64,000 nt of DNA from Chloroflexota bacterium (GCA_028874365.1 JAPPJZ010000044.1:35222-99221); one strand, 5' to 3'. Positions 24,479-32,855 are shown, counted from the first letter of the stretch. Notes: generated by a model not told the origin, from the letters alone. Translations and numbers: made by a program.

Positions 24479-25072
24479 GTGGGTTTGCGCATCCTGTTGC
24501 TCGTGTCGATGATTGGGCTCTGGTTCGTTGTGACGCCGGCGAGCACCTACGCCTGCTCGTGCGCGCCTCCGGGGACGCCGGCGGAAGCGCTGGCGGAGTC
24601 GGAACTGGTCTTTCGAGGCACAGTGACGTCGATCGGGCCGTCCGATGCAGTAGGCTTGCTCAAGGTCGACTTCGATGTCGAGACGATATGGAAGGGTCCG
24701 GAGGCGGAGACGATCTCGTTGACCACGCAGCAGGACACGGCGGCCTGCGGTTACCCGTTCGAGGAGCGCGTCGAGTACGTGGTCTACTCCTGGAACGGTG
24801 TTGATGTCGCCCGCTGCGGACGGACCGCGCCGGTCGAGTTTGCCGGCGAGGACCTGGCCGCGTTCGCAGCCGGCGCGCAGACCGGAGGCGGCATCGGCTT
24901 GCCGAATACGGGCAGTGGTGGTCTCGTCGAGGCTGAGTCGCCCGAGGACCGGCTGGCGGCAATTGCGGTGGTTGTCGTCGTTGGCGCGATGCTGGTTGGG
25001 TTGCTCGGAGCGCGGCTGTACGTTCGTCGACAGGACGCAAGGCGGCGGCGGGTTAGGGTGGATCGCACCTGA
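24479..25072 (+). CDS. Secreted CxC (TIMP/NTR-like) protein with LPNTG anchor and C-terminal membrane tail
   Basis: 197 residues from a GTG at 24479 that has GGAG nine bases upstream and gives a clean signal peptide (about 1-25). Cleavage before CSCAPP would leave a CxC N-terminus, as in tissue-inhibitor/netrin-like modules, followed by FRGTVTSIG and a second Cys pair (AACGYPF, ARCGRT). At 141-145 is LPNTG, followed by an acidic spacer, a hydrophobic segment (about 159-180) and an Arg-rich tail, which is the classic order of a sortase substrate. The protein would be displayed outside the cell, anchored to wall or membrane. No sortase gene is in the window. The start is less certain than the rest. 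Confidence 0.7.
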   Translation: MGLRILLLVSMIGLWFVVTPASTYACSCAPPGTPAEALAESELVFRGTVTSIGPSDAVGLLKVDFDVETIWKGPEAETISLTTQQDTAACGYPFEERVEYVVYSWNGVDVARCGRTAPVEFAGEDLAAFAAGAQTGGGIGLPNTGSGGLVEAESPEDRLAAIAVVVVVGAMLVGLLGARLYVRRQDARRRRVRVDRT

Positions 25073-25092
25073 GTCGTCAGTTCGGAGGCGAT

Positions 25093-25524
25093 GTGGCGGC
25101 GACCAACGACCGTGGGTTACGGAATGCGGAGTCGACCCAGCGGCTGCGGTCGCTCGTCGCACGCCTTGGAGACGCGGATCTGGAGCGCTCGCTCGGCGGC
25201 GGCTGGACGGTCGCGTTTGCGCTGGCGCACCTGGCGTTCTGGGACGCCCGGCAGGTCGCGGCCTTGCAGCGATTCGGGCGTGGCGAAGCGTTCCCCGCTG
25301 AGGATCTCGCAACGAACGCCGCGCTGGAAGCGATCGCCGACGCGTTCGATCCGGACACCATCGGGCAAGCGGCGGTCAGCGCGGCGCAGCAGCTCGACGC
25401 CGTCTTCGAGACGCTGACGGCCGAGCAAGTCGACGCACTCACAGGTTCCGGCAAGACCTACGCCATCGAGCGTGCGCCTCATCGCAACGAGCACATGCGG
25501 CAGATCGAGGACGTGGTCGGCTGA
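25093..25524 (+). CDS. DinB-like (mycothiol/maleylpyruvate isomerase-type) four-helix protein
   Basis: 143 residues from a GTG start with GGAGG four bases upstream. The sequence is largely helical. GGGWTVAFALAHLAFWDARQVAAL resembles the first metal-binding His segment of the DinB superfamily, and HRNEH near residues 131-135 gives two candidate C-terminal ligands. Members bind a divalent metal through three His and act as thiol-dependent transferases or isomerases. The function here cannot be narrowed. It follows the LPNTG protein by 20 bases and ends just before the broken DUF7002-like gene on the other strand. Confidence 0.65.
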   Translation: MAATNDRGLRNAESTQRLRSLVARLGDADLERSLGGGWTVAFALAHLAFWDARQVAALQRFGRGEAFPAEDLATNAALEAIADAFDPDTIGQAAVSAAQQLDAVFETLTAEQVDALTGSGKTYAIERAPHRNEHMRQIEDVVG

Positions 25525-25537
25525 GCGTTCGAGGCAC

Positions 25538-26200
25538 TCACGGTCGCCAGATCGTGCGCAGACACTGCTTGCCGCGCCATGACTCGACGGATGTGACGAA
25601 ACGCCAGGCGTCCGGCGCGGCGTAGTCCACGGTGAGTTCGGCGAGGCCGCTCAGGCCTTCAGTGCTGGCGCGTCGCTCGATGGTCTAGAAGGTCTCGAAT
25701 GAGCGGCTGGTCACCTTGCCGAACATGGGCATGGCGAACCCCGAGTTGATCGGGCAGACCTTAATCCGCTCCAGATACTCGCCGATGAAGGCCCGCGTAT
25801 CCAGCGTCAGAACGTCGTGCGCCGCGTTGCGGTATGGGGCGGCGTTGAGCATGCGCTTCAGGCGCTGCTCAGAGAGCCAGAGGAACGTCCGTCGGTTGAG
25901 AAACTTGTACCACTGCTGCGGAGAAACGCCGTCCAATCCCTTGGCCAGGTGTTCGGGTGGCATCGGCCACTGATCGCGGATCATCGCCGTCCCATGGGTC
26001 GGATGGCTGATTGGCACGCCCTCCGGACGCCACTGTGACTCGATCTCGCGCCGCTTCGGACCATCAATCTCGAACAGGTCCAGGAGCGCAGACGTGCTCA
26101 GTAGCCCGTGCTCACGGACACTTGCCCAGCTGCCCGACTCGGCCATGTGATAGAGGCACGGGTAGAGCTTCGTGAATCGATCCAGCAGGTCGGGTGTCAA
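25538..26200 (-). pseudogene. DUF7002-like gene interrupted by an amber codon
   Basis: The frame begins MTPDLLDRFTKLYPCLYHMAE at 26200, continues with REHGLLSTSALLDLFE, HPTHGTAMIRDQ and KFLNRRTFLW, and stops at TAG 25685-25687 after 171 residues. The same frame remains open for 48 more codons to a TGA at 25538 and encodes a sensible C-terminus (LAELTVDYAAPDAWRF, ending RTIWRP), which is where the family normally ends. So one nonsense change, probably CAG to TAG, has cut off the last fifth. Either the gene is newly inactivated or there is a base error. The family appears to be a nucleotide-binding or ADP-ribosyl-related fold of unknown role. Confidence 0.72.
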
Positions 26201-26234
26201 TGCTGTGGCTTCGACCGCACAAGCGTTCGTTTCA

Positions 26235-26636
26235 TCAAAGGCCTCGTTGCCAAGCGGGATCGATGTCGGTCAACGCAAAGTCATCGCCCTTGAAGAACAG
26301 CGGTTCGCCAATCGTCGCAGCGAGACCATAGACGACGCAGTCGCCGAAGTTGAGGTTCGCTTCGTGGTTCTTCTTTCCGAAGCGGCGCCACGCTTGGCGA
26401 GCGACCTGGATCTGATCGAGTGTGACAGGCACGAACTCCACGTCCAGCTCGGCGAGCAAAGGCTCGAGTAGTTCTTCGGCATCTGGGCCGCCCCGATTGT
26501 TGAGCGCGATTGTTGTCTCCAGCAGCGACATCACCGACATGCGACAATCCGACGTTGTCATCAAGACTCTTGAGAATTCGTCCGCTTCTGGCTCTCCCAG
26601 CAGAATCGCAACGATTACGGATGTATCGACAATCAA
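26235..26636 (-). CDS. vapC: VapC-type PIN-domain toxin, module 1
   Basis: 133 residues, standard PIN length. The first acidic residue is in MIVDTSVI (Asp4); the second is in MSLLETTIAL. The family's central motif NLNFGDCVVYGLA carries the third acid, and GDDF near residues 116-119 the fourth. PIN toxins are Mg-dependent ribonucleases that usually cleave tRNA or rRNA and are held inactive by the partner antitoxin. The ATG overlaps the antitoxin stop by four bases (26633-26636), so translation is coupled. Confidence 0.9.
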   Translation of the reverse strand: MIVDTSVIVAILLGEPEADEFSRVLMTTSDCRMSVMSLLETTIALNNRGGPDAEELLEPLLAELDVEFVPVTLDQIQVARQAWRRFGKKNHEANLNFGDCVVYGLAATIGEPLFFKGDDFALTDIDPAWQRGL

Positions 26637-26893
26637 TGTGGCAATCCCTCGTCGTCGTAGAGGAAGTCATTCATCTCTTCAGATGTCATCAGCTGGGTAT
26701 CCCTTGCCTCCGCGAGAGCCCGAGCCTTCGAGGCAAGGGCCCTGACTCGTCCAATCTTCGCCTGGATCTCGCGCTCGCGTTCAACCGCGAGGTTCACCGC
26801 CGTGGCCAGCGCCTCCTCAGGAGAGGCGCTGGTGAGTTCACCAAGCTCAATCAGCAGTCGGCAGGTCTCTTCGTTTTCGATGGTGAGAGGCAT
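26633..26893 (-). CDS. vapB: VapB-type antitoxin (PSK/ribbon-helix-helix type), module 1
   Basis: 86 residues from the ATG at 26893, which has AGAGGAGAG upstream; the longer open frame extending to 27109 is antisense to the next gene. The N-terminus MPLTIENEETCRLLIELGEL followed by SPEEALATAVNLAVERE is the PSK-type pattern of VapB antitoxins, a DNA-binding ribbon-helix-helix. The C-terminal part (LMTSEEMNDFLYDDEGLPH) is acidic and would wrap the toxin. It likely represses its own promoter in the 91-base gap shared with the divergent CoA-transferase gene at 26985. Confidence 0.85.
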   Translation of the reverse strand: MPLTIENEETCRLLIELGELTSASPEEALATAVNLAVEREREIQAKIGRVRALASKARALAEARDTQLMTSEEMNDFLYDDEGLPH

Positions 26894-26984
26894 GCACCGC
26901 TCGCTCTCCTCTTGTAGGGGCATTTTGAGGTTATCGCGCTCCACTAGCCTATGTGCGCTGTTCGCTATTGGTGGAGGGGTGTAC

Positions 26985-28202
26985 GTGTCTACCAAATCGC
27001 CAACCGATAGACCGCTGCTCAAGGGGCTCAAGGTCGTCGAGATGGCGACCTGGCTGTTCGGGCCGATGAGCGCCTGCATCCTCAGCGAGATGGGCGCCGA
27101 GGTGGTCAAGGTCGAGCCTCACGAGGGCGATCCGATGCGGGGGTTGATTCACCGGTTGCATGACGGCGTCGACTGGGTCTTCGAGATTCCCAACCGCAAC
27201 AAGCGCAGCGTCGCCCTCAACGTGCGAACACCGGAGGGCATCGACGCGTTGAAGCGACTATTGGCCGACGCCGACGTGTTCATCGTCAACCTGCGCCGCG
27301 GCGCGCTCGAACGGTTGGGCATCGACTATGCATCGATCAAGGCGGAGCATCCGCGTCTGATCTACGCGCACGCGACCGGTTACGGCACCGAGGGTCCCGA
27401 CATCGATCGGCCGGCGTTCGACGAGCTGGCGTACTGGGCGCGCGGCGGCTTCATGGAGACCCTGGGTCCGCCGGACAGCGAACCGATCCGCCTGGTCGGC
27501 GCGATGGGCGACCTGCCCAGCGCGATGAACCTCTCGACGGCGATCTTCGCGGCGCTCTATCAGCGCGAACTGACCGGCGAAGGCCAGTTCGTCACCTGTT
27601 CGCTCTACGGCGGCGGGATCTGGGCGAACGGCTTCGCGATCCAGGGCGCGCTGGCGACCGGTGAGAACTTCCCGCGCGGTGACCGCTACAGCGCGTTCAA
27701 TCCGCTCTACAACTCGTACCGCTCGTCGGACGGCAAGTGGATGCAACTGGCGATGATCCAGGAGGAGCGTTTCTGGGGACCGTTCGCCGAGGCGATTGAT
27801 CAGCCGATCCTGACCGAGGATCCGCGCTTTGCCGAAGCGTCAGTGCGTCGTAAGCACATTCGAGAAGCGGTTGAGGTGATTGAGCAGCGAATAGGAGAGG
27901 AACCCAGGGACCACTGGGCTGCGATCTTCGACGCCCGGGATTTCCCGTGGGCGCCGGCTGCGGACTCGGTCGAGATCGCCAATGACCCGCAGGCGGCCGC
28001 CAACGGCTACGTGCGGACGATGCAGCATCGGACGGCTGGCGATTTCAAGATCTTCGGTCTGCCGTTTGAACTCGAACGTGCGCCGCTCGAGACGCGCAGC
28101 AGCGCTCCGGAGCTAGGTGAACATACCGAGGTGGTTCTGGAGGAGCTGGGCTACGACTGGGATGAAATCGCCGGAATGAAGCAATCGGGTGTGATTCCCT
28201 AG
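26985..28202 (+). CDS. Family III CoA-transferase (CaiB/BaiF type)
   Basis: 405 residues from the GTG at 26985, seven bases after GGAGG; a GTG two codons earlier is possible. Starts with GLKVVEMATWLFGPM and SEMGAEVVKVEPHEGD, then NKRSVALNVRTPEG. The catalytic Asp of the family is present in RPAFDELAYWARGG. The C-terminal domain is complete. It transfers CoA between an acyl-CoA donor and a carboxylic acid to activate it for degradation. Seventeen bases separate it from the amidohydrolase at 28219, so the two probably act on the same compound. TAGCCT at 26945-26950 may be its -10 box. Confidence 0.9.
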   Translation: MSTKSPTDRPLLKGLKVVEMATWLFGPMSACILSEMGAEVVKVEPHEGDPMRGLIHRLHDGVDWVFEIPNRNKRSVALNVRTPEGIDALKRLLADADVFIVNLRRGALERLGIDYASIKAEHPRLIYAHATGYGTEGPDIDRPAFDELAYWARGGFMETLGPPDSEPIRLVGAMGDLPSAMNLSTAIFAALYQRELTGEGQFVTCSLYGGGIWANGFAIQGALATGENFPRGDRYSAFNPLYNSYRSSDGKWMQLAMIQEERFWGPFAEAIDQPILTEDPRFAEASVRRKHIREAVEVIEQRIGEEPRDHWAAIFDARDFPWAPAADSVEIANDPQAAANGYVRTMQHRTAGDFKIFGLPFELERAPLETRSSAPELGEHTEVVLEELGYDWDEIAGMKQSGVIP

Positions 28203-28218
28203 CAGCAATGGAGATCGA

Positions 28219-29106
28219 ATGCCAGAGATCATCGACTTCCGGATCACCCTGCCGCCGCGCGAGTACGCCGACCCATCAGGCGACGGCGACGAGCGCTTCA
28301 GCGACAGCGACTACCTGGCCAACTACAACCGAATCTATACGCGAGAGCGCGGCGGCGGTCCTGACGCCGTCGCGATGGTCGCCGCGATGTCGGAAGCGGG
28401 CATCGACCGCGCCGTGCTCCAGGCGGAGTGGGCGGCCGGCGACTACCGCGCCATGAACGACGCCGTGTATCGAATCGTCGCCGGACATTCCGACGTGCTG
28501 ACCGGCTACGTCACGGTCAATCCAGCGGCCGGCGACAACATGGCGGCGGTCGTCGAGCAGGAAGTGCGCGAACGGGGCGCGCAGGGCGTCAACCTGCAGC
28601 CGTTCTCGTACCGGGTGATGGCCAACGACAAGCGCTTCTACCCGGTCTACTCCAAGTGCCAGGAGCTCGGCGTCCCGGTCACGATTCACTCGTCGATCAA
28701 CTTCTCCAACGACCGCTCGATCGCCTACGGCCGTCCGCTCGTGCTTGACGAGATCGCGTGCGACTTTCCCGACCTGACGATCGTCGCCAATCATGGCGGC
28801 TGGCCTTGGGTCAACGAGTTGGTCGCGGTCGCCTGGAAGCACCGCAACGTCTACATCGAGATCGGGGCCGTCGCGCCGAAGTACATCGGCACGCCGGGAA
28901 CGGGCTGGGAGACGCTGATGCACTACGGCAACACGTCGCTGCTCAGCGATCGGGTGCTGTTCGCGACCGACAATATGATCCCCTACCAGCGGGCGGTGTC
29001 AGAGCTACAGGAACTGCCGCTGAAGGACCATGTCAAGGAAGGCTGGCTGGGCGAGAACGCCGCGCGGCTGCTGTCGGAGGTGGAGCAGCGGCTGGCCACG
29101 CTCTGA
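28219..29106 (+). CDS. Amidohydrolase family 2 (TIM-barrel, decarboxylase-like)
   Basis: 295 residues, ATG 17 bases after the CoA-transferase. Shows the family-2 pattern: IDFRITLPP at the start (in place of the usual HxH), VTIHSSIN and IVANHGGWPWVNE with conserved His, and FATDNMIPY with the Asp near the end. Family-2 enzymes include ACMS decarboxylase, resorcylate decarboxylases and lactone or amide hydrolases. The N-terminal metal motif HxH is not evident (DFRI), which is common in divergent members but makes metal use uncertain. The operon position suggests a step next to CoA activation of an acid. Confidence 0.83.
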   Translation: MPEIIDFRITLPPREYADPSGDGDERFSDSDYLANYNRIYTRERGGGPDAVAMVAAMSEAGIDRAVLQAEWAAGDYRAMNDAVYRIVAGHSDVLTGYVTVNPAAGDNMAAVVEQEVRERGAQGVNLQPFSYRVMANDKRFYPVYSKCQELGVPVTIHSSINFSNDRSIAYGRPLVLDEIACDFPDLTIVANHGGWPWVNELVAVAWKHRNVYIEIGAVAPKYIGTPGTGWETLMHYGNTSLLSDRVLFATDNMIPYQRAVSELQELPLKDHVKEGWLGENAARLLSEVEQRLATL

Positions 29107-29161
29107 CGTGGCGATGCCGGCTTGCCATGTTGGCTACCGTTATCGCCAAGGGGCAATTGCG

Positions 29162-29638
29162 ATGCTTGTCGGTCAGCCGGGGATCATGCGTATGGTGGCC
29201 CTCGTCGCGCTGTTGAGTTGCATCCCGGTATTGGTGGCGTGCGGCGGCGATGATGATGGAGAGTACGAGTCCTCGCAGACGCACGAGACTCACGACTCGG
29301 CGCCGTCCTCGGTAACCGAGGGCGAGCACTCGGAGGCCGGGCTCGCGGGGCAGAAGCTGTTCACCGCCAACTGCTCGATGTGTCATGGAACGAACGCGTC
29401 GGGCACGTCGCAGGGGCCGCCGCTGGTTCACGAGATCTACGAGCCAGGACATCACGGCAACGCCAGCTTCGTGATCGCGGTTGCGCGAGGCGTGCGAGCG
29501 CATCACTGGGACTTCGGCAACATGCCGGCGGTCGAAGGCCTGTCAATCGACGAGATTCACCAGGTCATCTGCTACGTCCGCGAACTGCAGCTGGCCAACG
29601 ACATCATCGACGAAGTGCCGACATCGACACCTTGTTGA
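29162..29638 (+). CDS. Monoheme cytochrome c lipoprotein
   Basis: 158 residues from the ATG at 29162, chosen because AAGGGG lies eight bases upstream; a later ATG at 29186 is possible. The signal peptide ends in lipobox LVAC (Cys27), then a Gly/Asp/Glu-rich tether. The heme motif CSMCH is at 71-75 and a distal Met in FGNMPAVEG is the likely axial ligand. This is a class I cytochrome c of about 90 residues anchored to the outer face of the cytoplasmic membrane by lipid. It would carry electrons between a membrane complex and a dehydrogenase or oxidase. No partner oxidoreductase is adjacent. Confidence 0.88.
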   Translation: MLVGQPGIMRMVALVALLSCIPVLVACGGDDDGEYESSQTHETHDSAPSSVTEGEHSEAGLAGQKLFTANCSMCHGTNASGTSQGPPLVHEIYEPGHHGNASFVIAVARGVRAHHWDFGNMPAVEGLSIDEIHQVICYVRELQLANDIIDEVPTSTPC

Positions 29639-29645
29639 CTGGCGA

Positions 29646-30845
29646 TCAGCCGACGACTCCAGCATCGCGTAGCCGGGCAATCGCTTCCGGCGCGCAACCA
29701 ATCTCCTGGAGCAGCGCGTCGGTGTCCTGGCCGAGTTCCGGCCCGAGGCTCTTGACCCGGCCCTGGACGCCGTTGGCGCGGATGGGGGAGCCGACCGTGG
29801 TCAGCGTGCCGAAGCGGGCGTCCTCGTACTCGACGATGTACTCGTTGGCGGCGGCCTGAACGTCCTCGGCGACCATCGGGTAGTCCTGGATCAGGGTGCT
29901 GGGCACTTCTTCCTCGTCGAAGCGAGGCGGCCATTCGGCGGCCGGTCGGGCGGCGATGGTCGTGGCCACTTCACTCCTGAGTTCTTCCAGGTTGGCGTTG
30001 CGATCGGCGAGCGTGCTGAAGCGTGAGTCGGTGACCAAGTCTTCGCGCTCGAGCGCTCGGCACATGGGGATCCAGCGGTCGGTGATGTAGCCGACATACA
30101 GCCAGTCGCCGTCCGATCCCTGGGCCTGCAGCGTGAACATGTTGGAGATCGGCATGTTCCTGGCCGTCGGAACGATGCTGCCGTTGGCGATGGCGTTGAT
30201 CGCGGGCGCGCGACCCCAGATCTGGCTGCCGTAAAGCGAGGTCTGGACCAGTTGACCCTCGCCGGTGCGCTCGCGGGCGACCAGCGCGCTGGCGATCGCG
30301 AAGGCGAAGATCATCCCGCCTGTTTGATCGGGATCGGGCGCAGCCACGTTCGCATAGGGCCTCGTGCCGTTGTCGCCGCGCATGCCGTTGGGCCACATGC
30401 CGCCGCCTGCGGCCCCGGCGATCGCGGCCCAGGAGGTCGCAATGGCTCGGGGGCCCTTTGGTCCGAAGCCGCTCGCGCTGGCGTAGACGATCTTCGGATT
30501 CTGTTGTTTGAGGTCGTCCCAGCCGAGGCCGAGTCGATTCATCACGCCGGGCTTGAAATTCTCGGTGACGACGTCAACGCGCTTAACGACTTCGTAGACG
30601 ATGTCTCTGCCTTCGTCCGAGCGCAAATCGACTGCGATACTGCGCTTGCCTCGGTGATGGGTGTGGAAGTACTGCGAGAACCCATCCTCCCGCCGGCCGA
30701 CGTGACGCGACGGGTCGCCGACCTTGAGCCGTTCCACCTTGATGACCTCGGCGCCGAGATCGGACAGCAGGACGGTCGCCGATGGGCCCTGCTGAAACTG
30801 GGTGAAGTCGAGCACGCGAATGCCGTCGAGCAGTGGGCGGGTCAT
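29646..30845 (-). CDS. Family III CoA-transferase-like protein without the usual catalytic Asp
   Basis: 399 residues, ATG at 30845. The fold-defining parts are present: GIRVLDFTQFQQGPS, SDLGAEVIKVERLKVGDPSR, GKRSIAVDLRSDEG, VVTENFKPGVMNRLGLG and the C-terminal domain. Where active members have an Asp in the stretch after GFGxxGP (for example PAFDE in the protein at 26985), this protein reads GPRAIATSWAAIAGAAGGG with no Asp. Either the acid has shifted or the protein uses another mechanism or is non-catalytic. It is convergent with the cytochrome gene (7 bases apart) and divergent from the racemase-family gene at 30926. Confidence 0.82.
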   Translation of the reverse strand: MTRPLLDGIRVLDFTQFQQGPSATVLLSDLGAEVIKVERLKVGDPSRHVGRREDGFSQYFHTHHRGKRSIAVDLRSDEGRDIVYEVVKRVDVVTENFKPGVMNRLGLGWDDLKQQNPKIVYASASGFGPKGPRAIATSWAAIAGAAGGGMWPNGMRGDNGTRPYANVAAPDPDQTGGMIFAFAIASALVARERTGEGQLVQTSLYGSQIWGRAPAINAIANGSIVPTARNMPISNMFTLQAQGSDGDWLYVGYITDRWIPMCRALEREDLVTDSRFSTLADRNANLEELRSEVATTIAARPAAEWPPRFDEEEVPSTLIQDYPMVAEDVQAAANEYIVEYEDARFGTLTTVGSPIRANGVQGRVKSLGPELGQDTDALLQEIGCAPEAIARLRDAGVVG

Positions 30846-30925
30846 GGTTCTTGCCTCCGGAACACGGATCAGATAGTGCGAATATACGCGCCGCTAGTCT
30901 CTCTTGACGTGGAGAGGTCAACGCC

Positions 30926-32032
30926 ATGCAAATCACCGACATCACCTGTACGCCGCTGACGATCGGCAAGAGCCTGTTGCGGATTGTGACGAACGCCGGT
31001 GTCGAAGGTTGGGCCGAGGCTCCTGGCGGGAACTACAACCTGAGCTCGAAGGCGGCGGTGTTCCAGGCCTACCTCGAGACGGATGTCAAGGGAGCCTTGC
31101 TGGGCGAAGACCCATTGTTGATCGATCGGCACTGGGAGACGCTGGCGCTGGGCCGCGGCGAGCGGATGTACAAACTGCCCGGCTGGGTCGTGGGTGTCGT
31201 CGATGTCGCACTGTGGGATCTGATGGGCAAGGAGACGGGCCTGCCGGTGCACACGCTGATGGGCGGGGCTCGGCGGACCGAGATTCCGCTGTACTGGAGC
31301 ACCGGATCGGGTTGGCGGATGCAGCCCGAGGAGATGCTGGCATTGGTCCGCGAGGGCAAAGAGAAGGGCTACGAATCGTTCAAGATCCGCATGGACTGGC
31401 GCGGCTGGCGGCAGGACATCGACCCCGAGAAGGACTTCCAGATCTTCAAGCTGGTTCGCGAATACCTTGACGAAGGTCAGTACCTGGGCTTCGACGCAAA
31501 CAACGGCTACTCGGTCTCAACCGCGATCCAGCAAGGCCGCCGGTTTGAAGAGCTTGGCATTGACCACTTCGAGGAGCCAATCCCGCACTATGATCTGCCG
31601 GGTCTGAAGCAGATTGCCGATGCACTGGACGTGGCGGTCTCGGCTGGTGAGCAGGATGCCTTTCGCTGGTGGTTCGAGCACCTGGTGCTGCTGGGCGACG
31701 TCGACATCCTGCAGCCCGACATCCTCAACGCGGGTGGCCCGAGCGAGGTCAAGCGCATTTTCGAGATGGCGGCGGTGCTGAACAAACCGGTCATGCCGCA
31801 CAGCCCGCAGGCGGGGATCAACTCGATGGCGTCCTTGCACGTCTATGCGACGGTGCAGAACGCGACGCGGCCGCACGAGTACTCGGAGGAGTTTTCCGGA
31901 CCGATCGATGATGTGGCCGAGCTCTACGGGGAGTCGGTGATTCCAAAGGACGGGCGCATCGTGTTGAGCGACAAGCCGGGGTACGGGATCGAGTTGAATG
32001 AGGCGGCAGTGGAGCGAATGACGGTGCGTTAG
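30926..32032 (+). CDS. Mandelate racemase/muconate lactonizing (enolase superfamily) enzyme
   Basis: 368 residues, ATG preceded by GGAGAGG. The barrel motifs are visible: SFKIRMDW at the end of the second strand (a KxR-type acid/base site), GFDANNGYS with metal-binding Asp, FEEPIP with metal-binding Glu, SAGEQ with the third Glu, QPDILNAGGPSEVKRI and the late base MPHSPQAG with His. This arrangement fits acid-sugar dehydratases or racemases that abstract a proton alpha to a carboxylate through a Mg-bound enolate. Exact substrate unknown. TAGTCT (30895-30900) may be the -10 box. The stop overlaps the convergent toxin gene by four bases. Confidence 0.9.
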   Translation: MQITDITCTPLTIGKSLLRIVTNAGVEGWAEAPGGNYNLSSKAAVFQAYLETDVKGALLGEDPLLIDRHWETLALGRGERMYKLPGWVVGVVDVALWDLMGKETGLPVHTLMGGARRTEIPLYWSTGSGWRMQPEEMLALVREGKEKGYESFKIRMDWRGWRQDIDPEKDFQIFKLVREYLDEGQYLGFDANNGYSVSTAIQQGRRFEELGIDHFEEPIPHYDLPGLKQIADALDVAVSAGEQDAFRWWFEHLVLLGDVDILQPDILNAGGPSEVKRIFEMAAVLNKPVMPHSPQAGINSMASLHVYATVQNATRPHEYSEEFSGPIDDVAELYGESVIPKDGRIVLSDKPGYGIELNEAAVERMTVR

Positions 32033-32454
32033 CTCGTCTCGTACTCCCAGGGATTGATGATCTCGATGTCCAACCCCGCAAAGTCGCGGACATTGCGTGT
32101 CACGAGTGCGAGATTATGAGCCATTGCGGTTCCGGCGATCAAGGCGTCTGCCAGGTCGATGGATCGTCCTTGTCGCTCGAGCTGCACGCGGAACTGAGCA
32201 GCCCATTCGGCGGCCGGTCGCTCCAACGGGATAATGCGGTCACTGTACGTCTCAAGCAGGCGAATGTGCGCGGCGTAGATTCGTTCACGTCGACGCCCCA
32301 TAGGGAGTACCTGCACGCCGTATTCCATCTCGTGAACGACGACGGAGGATAGCCAGTGCTCGTCCAGATCGTCCAGGTACGCAATGACTTGTGGAGCGGA
32401 ATTCTCGCTTGTCAGTTCCGAGACGACGTTGGTATCGAGGAGATGCCCGTTCAC
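32029..32454 (-). CDS. vapC: VapC/FitB-type PIN-domain toxin, module 2
   Basis: 141 residues from the GTG at 32454, which overlaps the antitoxin stop as GTGA (32451-32454). Starts VNGHLLDTNVVSEL with the first Asp; HEMEYGV has the second acid; DLADALIAGTAMAHNLALVTRNVRDFAGLDIEIINPW carries the remaining two. This ending (TRNVRDFAGL) is typical of the FitB/VapC branch. It is expected to be a Mg-dependent ribonuclease. The C-terminus overlaps the convergent racemase-family gene by four bases. Confidence 0.9.
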   Translation of the reverse strand: MNGHLLDTNVVSELTSENSAPQVIAYLDDLDEHWLSSVVVHEMEYGVQVLPMGRRRERIYAAHIRLLETYSDRIIPLERPAAEWAAQFRVQLERQGRSIDLADALIAGTAMAHNLALVTRNVRDFAGLDIEIINPWEYETS

Positions 32455-32789
32455 GGTTCGCCCGGATCGCTGGCGTCGAACTCCGCCCATCGTTCCTCGG
32501 TCCAGTCGGCATACGGAATCGGCCGATTGCTATCTCTTTCGCGCGGAATGTGGTCATAGGCTCCGCGCGGCATCTCTTCCAAGAGATATCGCCCCAATGG
32601 CATGCGCTCCTGCTGAGCCTGACGTTCATTCAAGTCGCGTTCCGAAATGATCACAAACGACTTGCGGACACCGATCCGTTGTGGCCCTTCGCTTTCGGCC
32701 AGACGCAGGATCTCTGAGAGCCGGGCCTTTGCCTCGGCGATGGTCCAGACCTTGTGTTGCTCCGATTCCTCCCTCCGCCGAGTGGCCAT
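32451..32789 (-). CDS. Phd/YefM-type antitoxin, module 2
   Basis: 112 residues, ATG preceded by AAAGGAGAGAG. The N-terminal part VWTIAEAKARLSEILRLAE followed by QRIGVRKSFVIISERD is the Phd/YefM DNA-binding fold; the C-terminal ~40 residues (RPIPYADWTEERWAEFD) are acidic and aromatic, suited to binding the PIN toxin. The 16-bp palindrome 18 bases upstream of the ATG is the probable self-repression operator. Confidence 0.85.
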   Translation of the reverse strand: MATRRREESEQHKVWTIAEAKARLSEILRLAESEGPQRIGVRKSFVIISERDLNERQAQQERMPLGRYLLEEMPRGAYDHIPRERDSNRPIPYADWTEERWAEFDASDPGEP

Positions 32790-32806
32790 CGCTCTCTCCT
32801 TTCTGG

Positions 32807-32822
32807 ACTAGTCTAGACTAGT
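32807..32822. promoter_or_regulatory. Perfect 16-bp palindrome, probable operator of toxin-antitoxin module 2
   Basis: ACTAGTCTAGACTAGT reads the same on both strands. It lies 18-33 bases upstream of the antitoxin ATG. On the minus strand it contains TAGTCT and TAGACT, either of which could be the -10 hexamer, so protein bound here would block the promoter. Phd-type antitoxins bind such palindromes. Confidence 0.65.
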
Positions 32823-32855
32823 TTATGTTGTACCGATTTCACACGGACGATACGA

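Noticed and set aside
1..26200. Stop-codon reassignment to explain the two in-frame stops
   Set aside because: One is TAA and the other TAG, and TAA, TAG and TGA all end other intact genes at the expected place. Mutation or base error is simpler.
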